DNA of 16,016 bases from the NCBI GenBank assembly GCA_021826835.1, contig JAKAYH010000016.1, forward strand, positions 1 to 16,016, given 5' to 3'. The notes under the pieces were generated by a model that was not told the origin of the DNA, ran no database searches, and worked only from the letters and a program-made list of their open reading frames with translations. Shown here in pieces: positions 1 through 6,185 of the stretch. The position numbers and the translations under genes were made by a program. This stretch comes from Thermoplasmata archaeon (GTDB taxonomy: Archaea; Thermoplasmatota; Thermoplasmata; Thermoplasmatales; Thermoplasmataceae). The first letter of the stretch is position 1. The number at the start of each line of letters is the position of its first letter.

Positions 1-117
1 AGCGGCGATGGAACAGGGTAAGTCCACGGTAGAACAGTCGCTGATGAAGGAAATAGACCAATTGAAGGGCATAATAGGTGAACTCACAATAGCAAACGAG
101 ACTTTAAAAAAAATTCA
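1..117 (+). repeat. Exact direct repeat, copy 1 (matches 1829-1945)
   Basis: Reading both stretches side by side, bases 1-117 match 1829-1945 without a difference. They diverge at 118/1946. The repeat may begin before the window. It lies in the coiled-coil part of an IS3-type OrfA, so two copies of the same element, or a duplication of part of one, are present about 1.8 kb apart in the same orientation. Perfect identity points to a recent event or gene conversion. Confidence 0.9.
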
Positions 118-145
118 AGCTACGAGGGAGAGGTGGGAAGAATGA
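1..145 (+). CDS. IS3/IS911-type transposase OrfA, C-terminal part (5' end outside window)
   Basis: The reading frame starting at base 2 is open from the window edge and ends with TGA at 143-145. It encodes the coiled-coil tail typical of IS3/IS911-family OrfA (residues such as AAMEQGKSTVEQSLMKEI, then a leucine-rich stretch and ETLKKIQ). OrfA is the small HTH protein that binds the element's ends and works with the OrfB integrase. Bases 1-117 are identical to 1829-1945, where the N-terminal HTH part of the same protein is visible, so the identification rests on that second copy. The stop overlaps the ATG at 142 (ATGA), a layout suited to translational coupling with a second frame. Whether the gene is intact upstream cannot be seen. 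Confidence 0.7.
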   Translation, partial: AAMEQGKSTVEQSLMKEIDQLKGIIGELTIANETLKKIQATRERWEE

Positions 146-213
146 ATGAAAAGTTATATAGGGTGGATCAATTTTATCCCGGCGATTTTGCACAAATCTT
201 GACCGGCGTTTAG
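142..213 (+). CDS. Short ORF overlapping OrfA stop, possible truncated OrfB start
   Basis: The ATG at 142 overlaps the OrfA TGA and opens a 23-codon frame (beginning MNEKLYRVDQFYPGDFAQ) that stops at TAG 211-213. The position is where OrfB of an IS3-type element would start. No DDE integrase motifs follow, so if it is OrfB it is only a stub. I do not recognise the peptide. The alternative is chance coding in remnant DNA. Confidence 0.25.
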   Translation: MNEKLYRVDQFYPGDFAQILTGV

Positions 214-294
214 ATAAATCTGAGTAGTTCAGTTAAGCTTCCGTTAATAAGTGAAGTTTATAGAATAAAATTTTAGCAATCATATGTGTCTTTT

Positions 295-1131
295 TCATTT
301 CGTAGACGTATCCTCAGCAACTATATTATTTCCTGAAATATATCCCAAAATGAATGGAAAACCTCTTATTGCCTGTAGTGGCATACTTAGAATCCTGTCA
401 CCAATAGCATAACCATATCGTGTTCGACCCGAAATGTCTGCTAATTGAGAATAAACCGTTTCTCTCAGCATTTTTTGTGTGAATCCATATCTGTAATATT
501 TGAGAAATACAGATTTTAAGGTTTCGTCTCCATAATGTAAGATTTCTGGAGAGGGAATATATCCAATGCTTTGTGAAATTCTGAAAGCTTCGAAATAAAT
601 AATTTCAAGATCAAGTCCAACTATGTTGTTAAGGGTTTCAGGATTCAGACTTGCTTTGATTTTATTTAGAGACCCAACAATAATATCTCTTTTGTAAAGC
701 CTAGGTATAACGCTTTTGTTTTTCAACGGATTTAACTTTTTATTTATCACGGCTGCTTTCTTATCCAGGTTTGAAAGCCTTATCAAAAGGCCACTTCCAA
801 TATCTTTCTCCCCTATAGCTATGATATCTTCGGACATGATATCTAATTTCTGAAGAAGATTATCAGAGACAAGCCTGGTATCATCAAGCATTAAGATTCT
901 CTCACCAGATGAGGCTAAAGCGGAAATCATCCTGCTCTCGAACCTTTTTGTGTTCTTTTTAATTATTTTAACATCATATTTTGAAATAATATCGCTAACG
1001 TAATAACCTTTAGATGAATCATTTATAATAACTTCAAAGTCCTGAAATTTATTCCTAAAAATATAAGTCAAACATTCCTCGATGTACTTATTGCTAATAA
1101 CAGGTATACATATTGAAAATTTCGGACCCAT
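295..1131 (-). CDS. Family 2-like glycosyltransferase
   Basis: This protein of about 278 aa has the fold signature of GT2 (GT-A) glycosyltransferases: an N-terminal beta strand KFSICIPV, then FEVIINDSS (nucleotide-binding strand and turn), and LMLDDT, where the acidic pair stands at the usual DXD metal/nucleotide position. The C-terminal third (HYGDETLKSVF, YYRYGFTQK) has the charged, amphipathic character of GT2 acceptor regions. It would add a sugar from a nucleotide- or lipid-linked donor to a surface glycan. Sugar specificity cannot be read. The frame is open back to 1185, but I prefer ATG 1129-1131. A TATA-like TATATTAAA lies about 28-36 bases upstream of it, and a dead paralogue at 2519-3178 aligns from exactly this residue. 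The sequence upstream is IS110 remnant, so an original operon neighbour may have been lost. Confidence 0.75.
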   Translation of the reverse strand: MGPKFSICIPVISNKYIEECLTYIFRNKFQDFEVIINDSSKGYYVSDIISKYDVKIIKKNTKRFESRMISALASSGERILMLDDTRLVSDNLLQKLDIMSEDIIAIGEKDIGSGLLIRLSNLDKKAAVINKKLNPLKNKSVIPRLYKRDIIVGSLNKIKASLNPETLNNIVGLDLEIIYFEAFRISQSIGYIPSPEILHYGDETLKSVFLKYYRYGFTQKMLRETVYSQLADISGRTRYGYAIGDRILSMPLQAIRGFPFILGYISGNNIVAEDTSTK

Positions 1132-1158
1132 TTTGACTGTAACCTTATGCGGTACAAG

Positions 1159-1167
1159 TATATTAAA
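1159..1167 (-). promoter_or_regulatory. TATA-like box of the GT2 gene
   Basis: On the minus strand this reads TTTAATATA, 27 bases before ATG 1131. This is the spacing of an archaeal TATA box giving an almost leaderless transcript. It supports the internal start over the upstream one at 1185. Confidence 0.45.
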
Positions 1168-1221
1168 TGTCCAGCATTTAGACATTAAATGCTATAAGAG
1201 AATCAACCTATACTCCTGTAT

Positions 1222-1350
1222 GATTGAGTTTCGCTCAATACTGGACATGGGGAGGGGCAGTGAGATTTGACTGCAGGTTTGGATCTGCTTGACATTGAAT
1301 CTGCCCTGATCATTATCGCCGATAGGCATTCTCTTTCCTCTTGGGAAAGT
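1222..1350 (+). ncRNA. Hairpin-rich noncoding stretch upstream of IS110 transposase; candidate bridge-RNA relic
   Basis: The stretch just ahead of the IS110-type transposase start holds three foldable segments. ATTGAG-TTTCG-CTCAAT is a perfect hairpin at 1223-1239. GGGGC (1254-1258) with AGATT (1263-1267) can pair with AATCT-GCCCT (1298-1307) around an internal loop, which contains a further GCAG/CTGC pairing (1273-1276 with 1285-1288). CTTTCC-TCTTG-GGAAAG forms a hairpin at 1333-1349. In the IS110 family the noncoding left end is known to give the bridge RNA, a string of a small stem-loop and two stems with large internal loops that bind target and donor DNA. Position and shape fit. Function is inferred, and the element is truncated. 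Confidence 0.25.
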
Positions 1351-1411
1351 TATAGGTGTCTGCGACTCTGACCGTTCTCCCCAGGTAGATGGATATGGGC
1401 GGGAATCATAA

Positions 1412-1558
1412 TATATTCTGTGGATTGGAATCGATACGCATCTCAAGATGCATGAAGTTGAAATACAGAATGAAAATGGAAAGAAGATGTGGCGTGGAAG
1501 AGTTGAAAACAGCAGAAAAGGATTCTCAGAACTGCATGAGAAGATAAGGAAGATAGAG
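1412..1558 (+). pseudogene. IS110-family transposase, N-terminal fragment
   Basis: In one frame from about 1412 the sequence reads (YIL)WIGIDTHLKMHEVEI, then QNENGKKMW, then GRVENSRKGF, then SELHEKIRKIE. This is the first beta strand and first catalytic Asp (GID-H/K) of the RuvC-like DEDD domain of IS110 transposases, with the conserved 'ENG...GRV.N...GF..L' run. Homology stops near 1558, after about 45 of the family's roughly 300-400 residues, and is followed by the promoter and start of an IS3-type OrfA. No good start codon remains: TAA stands at 1409-1411 and no ATG lies before 1448. It is a dead remnant, probably cut by the IS3-type insertion or by deletion. Confidence 0.75.
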
Positions 1559-1600
1559 GTGTTACGGATCCAGTTACGTTCAGACAACATGAGCATGGAG

Positions 1601-1613
1601 AAAGGTTTAAATA
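1601..1613 (+). promoter_or_regulatory. Archaeal promoter of the IS3-type OrfA copy
   Basis: AAAGG followed by TTTAAATA matches a BRE plus TATA box. Transcription would start near 1636. GAGGTGAT at 1661-1668 then serves as ribosome binding site for ATG 1672. Confidence 0.5.
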
Positions 1614-1671
1614 GGGTAAGAGTCCAGAGAGAGGGAGTTTTTAATCTCTTTTCCGTTCATGAGGTGATGAG

Positions 1672-1982
1672 ATGATAGGCAAGGGTACGTTAAGGACAAA
1701 GGAAGAGAAGGCAAGGATCGTCATGGAGGTTCTCTCGAACTCATCTACCATAGCAGAGATCTGCCGCAAGTACAATGTGGCATCATCTGCAGTCTACAGT
1801 GGAGAGATGAATTCATCTCCGCCGGTACAGCGGCGATGGAACAGGGTAAGTCCACGGTAGAACAGTCGCTGATGAAGGAAATAGACCAATTGAAGGGCAT
1901 AATAGGTGAACTCACAATAGCAAACGAGACTTTAAAAAAAATTCAGCAAACTAATGGGGGAGCCATAAATGATCTCGTATAA
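1672..1982 (+). pseudogene. IS3/IS911-type transposase OrfA, frameshifted copy
   Basis: ATG 1672 has a good ribosome binding site and starts a typical OrfA helix-turn-helix: TKEEKARIVMEVL, then STIAEICRKYNV, then SSAVY. At about 1800/1801 one base is missing. The expected Ser-Trp (AGT TGG) reads AGTGG, and translation in the first frame ends at 1858-1860. The native frame resumes as RDEFISAGTAAMEQG and continues through the coiled coil to KKIQ. True OrfA sequence ends at 1945, and the frame then runs into unrelated sequence to TAA 1980-1982. No OrfB follows. The copy therefore has two lesions, a -1 indel and a 3' truncation, and cannot transpose by itself. Confidence 0.8.
1829..1945 (+). repeat. 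Exact direct repeat, copy 2 (matches 1-117)
   Basis: This is the second copy of the 117-base identity within OrfA. The match ends at 1945. Downstream sequences differ between copies, so 1945 marks the truncation point or recombination junction in one of them. Confidence 0.9.
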
Positions 1983-2246
1983 AAGGGATTTCCCAAATCA
2001 AGATCCGCATCACTCACAGTAGTAGCAATATTCACGACCCTATTCGAACAGTTGTACTTGCTCTGCAATAACGCTCTCTTTTTCAATATTAGAACCTTTG
2101 TTCAAGCATTTTTATAGAGAGATAAGACTCACTTTCAAATTCTCAACCCCCCTCTACGTGCAGATTGACAGATTTCAATATCTCTGCTTGGCGAGGTTAA
2201 CCCAACATCCAAAAATAGTTTATAGTTACTTTAGGTATTACAGTGG
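1983..2246. other. Intergenic remnant DNA without recognised gene
   Basis: I see no coding signal in this stretch in any frame. It presumably holds the debris between the truncated OrfA and the decayed glycosyltransferase. The only suggestive element is TTTATA at about 2219-2224, at leaderless-promoter distance from ATG 2247, probably the old promoter of the GT4 pseudogene. Confidence 0.4.
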
Positions 2247-2550
2247 ATGAGAATTCTATGGCTTTCACACCGCGATTCTTTAGACCTTAGGGCTGGAGGC
2301 GCTAAGAGGACAATCTATGAGTTATGCACAAGGCCCTGTAATATAAGCCATTAAATCACCCTAGTCACTGGGGGGCTGGAAAGACTGCAAACCTGTGGAA
2401 AACTTGCAGAGAATTGAAATTCAACGCTTTGGCAAAAACATCGGCCCACACTTAGCTGTCCCCATCTTTTTATTAAAGTGTCATTACGACGTGGTTGTGA
2501 ATGACCTAGGACATGCGGTACCATGGTTTTCCTCAGCATACCTGTGATAT
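2247..2550 (+). pseudogene. Decayed GT4 glycosyltransferase, N-terminal third (paralogue of 6186-7268)
   Basis: From ATG 2247 the translation MRILWLSHRDSLDLRAGGAK parallels residues 1-20 of the intact GT4 at 6186. It continues as RTIYEL and then loses similarity across a short deletion, with TAA at 2352-2354. Similarity resumes as ITLVTGGWKDCK after a one-base shift in a G run near 2371. It then reads IQRFGKNIGPHLAVP, HYDVVVNDLGHAVPW and FSSAYL to a TGA at about 2549. Each piece aligns with the intact gene (GGWKNCK, RFGYRIGPHIALP, DLGHAVPW), to about residue 99 of 360. The rest is missing, and it abuts the GT2 pseudogene. At least three lesions make it clearly non-functional. Confidence 0.85.
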
Positions 2551-3178
2551 TATTGAAGGTGGAAAATAGTGATGAATTACCGTAATGGAACAAATTTTAA
2601 CCTTTTGGCGTTGCAGTCCATGTAAGTAGCTTAGGAGCTTCATAACAGATTAACTTATGGTTCTCCATTAAAACTGACTTAAAAATAGTATCATATAATC
2701 TACCTCTTATCTCTTCAAAAGCGTGTGTCAAGAGCGTAGATTTGAAATATCTGGGCAGAATAAATACCCTACGTGCATTATAACCGTTACATTCGAGGGA
2801 ATTTTTTTTGTCCAGATTCGCCATATTAATCCAGAAGGTATTGCCAATGTTCCTCTCGTCGATCATAACCATATCATTAGTGGATTTTTGCAAGTCTGAT
2901 AGAAACCGAAATCCTGGTATTCGTGTTTCGCAAGGTAACGGTTAATACTCACCTTTAGATTGAAGATGTACTAGTTATCTTTTTTCTAGAAGGTTTGGTC
3001 CACAATGGGTTATGCTAACGTTAAATTCCTTGAGCAAGTCTTCATTACTTTCACCGGACATGGACGAATCAATCGATATATCATAGTACTGAAAAGTTTG
3101 ATTTCTAAGAGTTTCCATTTATTCTCTCTGGTGATTCCTCCAAGTTACTGGAATTTCTATGGAAATTTTGGGCTCAAT
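2519..3178 (-). pseudogene. Decayed GT2 glycosyltransferase (paralogue of 295-1131)
   Basis: Read on the minus strand, pieces of this stretch align in order with the intact GT2: PKISIEIPV with PKFSICIPV, then FQYYDISIDSS with FQDFEVIINDSS, then ERNIGN..MANLDKK with EKDIGS..LSNLDKK. ICYEAPKL and FHYGNSSLF continue the match to EAFRI and HYGDETLKSVF. Lesions include ATT (3176-3178) where the paralogue has its ATG, TAA at 3119-3121, TAA at 2975-2977, frame changes near 2893-2950, and TAA near 2594-2596. The lost start sits one base after the stop of the upstream epimerase gene, behind AGGTGA, so it was once the last gene of that operon. The end near 2519-2550 is shared with the GT4 pseudogene and its exact limit is uncertain. 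Confidence 0.8.
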
Positions 3179-3179
3179 C

Positions 3180-4124
3180 TCACCTCGCTCTTAATTTATC
3201 ATTTGAGACATATTCCTTGATCATCATTTCAATGCCATCCCTTAACAACACTTTATGACTAAATCCCAGTGCTCTCAGCCTTGATATGTTCGCTGACCTT
3301 CTCTTCGGATCAAAAGATGGTAAGGGAAGAAAATCAATCTCAGATGTCGATTTGGTAATTTCCAATATCATCTTTGCAAGGTCAAGAATTTTTATCTCTA
3401 TATCATTCCCAACGTTATATATTTCCCCATAGGCTCCTTTTTGAATTAGCAGCGATATTGCGTTCACACTATCAGAGACGTAAGTAAATGATCTCGTTTG
3501 CATTCCATCCCCATACACCGTCAAATTATCACCTTTAGTGGCTTGCTGTATAAACCTATCTATCACGCGTCCGTAAAAGTCCCCACCCCTCATTCTTGGT
3601 CCGTATGTGTTGAAAAATCTGATGATTATGTTCTTTAGACCATATTCTCTCTCGTACGCTTTCACCAGGGCCTCCCCAAATCTCTTCCCCTCATCGTATG
3701 GAGACCGAGAACCTGTCGTGCTGACTTTGCCAACAAATGTCTCAGGAGTGGGTATCACGCCAGGATCGCCGTATACTTCAGAACTTGATGCATACACATA
3801 TAAAGCCTTATTATTCAATGCTAGCTTTATTAAATTGTTGTTACCCAGCGAATTAGAAAGTGCAACCTCGACTGGATAGGTTTCCCATTCAACTCTGCTC
3901 GCTCGGCTTGCTAAGTTCACCAAAACATCAAAATGCTCTGTATATTTAAAATCGGCAATGTCCGATTTTATAAACTCTACTTCGTTGGCAATGCCGGAAA
4001 TATTCGATTCCAATCCACTAGACAGGTCATCAACAATTGTAATATCATAACCTTTCTTCAATAATGCCTCTGCTAAGTGTGAACCGAGAAAGCCAGCCCC
4101 ACCGGCGACTATTATGCGGGTCAT
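3180..4124 (-). CDS. NAD-dependent sugar epimerase/decarboxylase, UDP-xylose-synthase-like
   Basis: This is an extended short-chain dehydrogenase of 314 aa, full length. The Rossmann motif GGAGFLG is at residues 8-14, SSSEVYGDP at 113-121, and the catalytic Y143-x3-K147 lies in SPYDEGKR. Downstream are NTYGPRM and LTVYGDGMQTRSFTYVSD. The combination SEVYGDP + YDEGKR + NTYGPRM + LTVYG-G-QTR is that of UDP-glucuronate decarboxylases (UXS), which turn UDP-GlcA into UDP-xylose. This fits the dehydrogenase directly upstream, which would supply UDP-GlcA. A related epimerase such as UDP-GlcA/GlcNAc 4-epimerase remains possible. The ATG overlaps the dehydrogenase stop (ATGA) behind GGAAGG. The enzyme is cytosolic. 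Confidence 0.8.
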   Translation of the reverse strand: MTRIIVAGGAGFLGSHLAEALLKKGYDITIVDDLSSGLESNISGIANEVEFIKSDIADFKYTEHFDVLVNLASRASRVEWETYPVEVALSNSLGNNNLIKLALNNKALYVYASSSEVYGDPGVIPTPETFVGKVSTTGSRSPYDEGKRFGEALVKAYEREYGLKNIIIRFFNTYGPRMRGGDFYGRVIDRFIQQATKGDNLTVYGDGMQTRSFTYVSDSVNAISLLIQKGAYGEIYNVGNDIEIKILDLAKMILEITKSTSEIDFLPLPSFDPKRRSANISRLRALGFSHKVLLRDGIEMMIKEYVSNDKLRAR

Positions 4125-5386
4125 AGCCTTCCAACTCCGCGATATTCAAAACCATTTTTAACAGCATTTTCCCTAGGAATCAAACCTCTTGAATCAATAA
4201 TCAAAGGATCAGGTCTCATAATGGAACGTAACTTTTGAAGATCGATTTTTCTATATTCCGAATGATCAGTAAGCAAGACAAGAATATCTGATTCATGGCA
4301 CGCCTCATAAAAATCTTTATGAATATCTTCACCGGCAACATATGGATCAGTAAGAATAACTTTGTACTTCTTTTCTATCAAGCCATCTCTTATTTTAAAT
4401 GAAGGAGTATACCTTGTATCATTCGTATCGCCTTTAAAGGCAATCCCAAGTATAGTAACGCGTCCAGATTTCCTAAAGTTAGTTACCATTTCTACTATAT
4501 GAGTGGGCATTCCTGAATTTACAATTTCAGCGGATTTTACCATCTGCATATCGATACCGTACTTCCGAACAACACCTTTAAAAATAAATGGATCTTTGTT
4601 AAGGCAGGAACCCCCCACGCCTGGGCCGGGCAGCAACAGTCCAGCATTTCTGGGATATTCATCCTTTGCTGACCTTATAACCTCTAATACATCCACTCCA
4701 ATCTTTTCACACACAATGGCTAACTCATTAACTAGTGCAATAAATACATACCTGGAATAGTTGTCAACCATCTTTATAGTTTCAGCAGTTTCGGGTTTTG
4801 AAACCTTAATTATTTTCCCACCTAAGGTTCTAAGTATTTCCTCTGCAATGTTTGCAGACCTAGAATCGGAGGCTCCGATAATCTTTGGTAGGACCTGAAA
4901 ATCCTTTACAGCCTGGCCCTCTATCATACGTTCTGGAGCAAATACGAGACCTATATCTTCCGGTACGCCAAAGCCTGCCGATTCGATTCGATTCTTCACC
5001 AAACCCATTGTAGTACCAGGAGGGACAGTCGATTTTAGCACAACAACATCCCCATGGTTAAGATTAGGTAAGATGATTTTCAAGGAGTCTTCCAGTTGAG
5101 AATAGTCCACAAAATCAGAATTTTCGTTATAGGGAGTGCCAACTGTTATAATCTTTATCTGTGTGTCCTTTATCAATGACGCATTATCTGTTACAGTCAA
5201 ACTTCCCCTCTTCAGCGCAGATGATAACAATTTATCCAATTCCGGTTCATCTATTGGAGTATATCCATTGTTTATCTCGATAATTTTAGTCTTGTCTACG
5301 TCGAACCCAATAACCGTAAAATTTCTGGCCAAAAGCGATGAAAGTGGAAGACCTACGTAACCGAGTCCTATTACTGCAATCTTCAT
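4121..5386 (-). CDS. UDP-glucose/UDP-ManNAc-type nucleotide-sugar 6-dehydrogenase
   Basis: The family oxidises the C6 hydroxyl of a UDP-sugar to the uronic acid with 2 NAD+. Visible are the N-terminal Rossmann fold (KIAVIGLGYVGLPL), the TVGTP and STVPPGTT loops, FAPER and LPKIIG of the substrate domain, and the catalytic cysteine in GPGVGGSCLNKDP (Cys264 counted from the upstream GTG). The C-terminal UDP-binding part follows (LGIAFKGDTNDTR, SDILVLLTDH, IIDSRG). Length, about 420 aa, is normal. The frame opens at GTG 5395, directly after the preceding gene's TAG. ATG 5384-5386 is preferred because AGGTG at 5393-5397 lies at ribosome-binding distance and the protein then begins exactly at KIAVIG. 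The FAPER/PKIIG wording leaves UDP-ManNAc as a possible substrate. The UXS-like neighbour favours UDP-glucose. Confidence 0.85.
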   Translation of the reverse strand: MKIAVIGLGYVGLPLSSLLARNFTVIGFDVDKTKIIEINNGYTPIDEPELDKLLSSALKRGSLTVTDNASLIKDTQIKIITVGTPYNENSDFVDYSQLEDSLKIILPNLNHGDVVVLKSTVPPGTTMGLVKNRIESAGFGVPEDIGLVFAPERMIEGQAVKDFQVLPKIIGASDSRSANIAEEILRTLGGKIIKVSKPETAETIKMVDNYSRYVFIALVNELAIVCEKIGVDVLEVIRSAKDEYPRNAGLLLPGPGVGGSCLNKDPFIFKGVVRKYGIDMQMVKSAEIVNSGMPTHIVEMVTNFRKSGRVTILGIAFKGDTNDTRYTPSFKIRDGLIEKKYKVILTDPYVAGEDIHKDFYEACHESDILVLLTDHSEYRKIDLQKLRSIMRPDPLIIDSRGLIPRENAVKNGFEYRGVGRL

Positions 5387-5395
5387 TTGTCGCAC

Positions 5396-6133
5396 CTATG
5401 GAGGGATTATACTTTTGTCATTGATAAAGAAATGCTCTGCCTTAAGATATGATGACATTGTTCCGACATCCCACCAGTAGTTTATGTTCATCTTCATACC
5501 GTACAGTTTGTGCTCATGTGCTAGCCTGGGAAATAAGTCATTCTCGATCTTGAACTTCTTTGGCGTGATGTAATTATGGCGGTTAGTGATAAATTTCTTA
5601 TCAAATATATAAAATCCCACGCTCACGATATTACTTGTGCTATTGTTAACTTCTTTTTTCTCTGAGAATTCTGAGATAGAAAAATCGTCAGCGAGTGTAA
5701 TATTACCGAATCTTTTGGCTTCTTCCGGGTCGTTCAGTTCAAGTAGAGACATACTGACCAGAGGATCATGTTCCCTGTGAAAGCGGTAAAGTTGATTCAT
5801 ATCAACATCAGTAATAATGTCTCCATTCATGACAATTGCGTCTGATTCCCCCCCGATATGTTCAAAGGCAATAGCAAGGTCACCACCAGTTTCCCATCCT
5901 AGACCTCTCACAATACTGATGTTACTCTTCCCTGTTTTCTCCAGATATCTTTCTATTGTCTCAGCATGTTCTGACACAACGATGTAATGGTGCTCAATAT
6001 CTATATTTTTCAAATTTTGTAAAAGATAATCAAGAACTGGCTGGCCTCTGACAGGTAGAAGTATTTTCGGGATAAAATAGGAAAGTGGTCTCATTCTGGT
6101 CCCTTGACCCGCAGCTAAAATTATTGATATCAC
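5396..6133 (-). CDS. Sugar-1-phosphate nucleotidyltransferase
   Basis: This 245-aa enzyme of the NTP_transferase (GalU/RfbA/ManC) superfamily joins a sugar-1-phosphate to NTP, giving an NDP-sugar and pyrophosphate. The signature LAAGQGTRMRPLS is at residues 6-18, followed by PKILLPV with the conserved lysine (23), GQPVLDYLL, the sugar/metal motif MNGDIITDVD (102-111), and YWWDVGTMSSYLKAE near the C-terminus. It lacks the C-terminal beta-helix of longer versions. It is the first gene of the minus-strand operon. The dehydrogenase GTG follows its TAG without a gap. UDP-glucose is the likely product from context, but dTDP- or GDP-sugar cannot be excluded. The start is GTG 6131-6133. An AT-rich box 18-28 bases upstream fits a nearly leaderless promoter. 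Confidence 0.8.
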   Translation of the reverse strand: MISIILAAGQGTRMRPLSYFIPKILLPVRGQPVLDYLLQNLKNIDIEHHYIVVSEHAETIERYLEKTGKSNISIVRGLGWETGGDLAIAFEHIGGESDAIVMNGDIITDVDMNQLYRFHREHDPLVSMSLLELNDPEEAKRFGNITLADDFSISEFSEKKEVNNSTSNIVSVGFYIFDKKFITNRHNYITPKKFKIENDLFPRLAHEHKLYGMKMNINYWWDVGTMSSYLKAEHFFINDKSIIPP

Positions 6134-6150
6134 AATCCGAATAGCATTAA

Positions 6151-6161
6151 CTTTTATTTAG
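6151..6161. promoter_or_regulatory. Shared AT-rich TATA region between divergent glycan genes
   Basis: CTTTTATTTAG read forward is about 30 bases before ATG 6186. Read in reverse, CTAAATAAAAG is about 23 bases before GTG 6133. One box of 11 bases therefore sits at TATA distance from both divergent genes. The nucleotidyltransferase operon and the GT4 gene may share or compete for this site. Confidence 0.4.
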
Positions 6162-6185
6162 ATTTTACATTCCCCTGATAGAGAT

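Noticed and set aside
1192..1596. Minus-strand 134-codon frame
   Set aside because: It runs antisense to the IS110 fragment and the hairpin-rich region. The Ser/Cys/Pro-rich composition is that of a shadow frame.
3005..3220. Plus-strand 71-codon frame
   Set aside because: It is antisense to the GT2 pseudogene and overlaps the end of the epimerase gene. The minus strand carries the homology.
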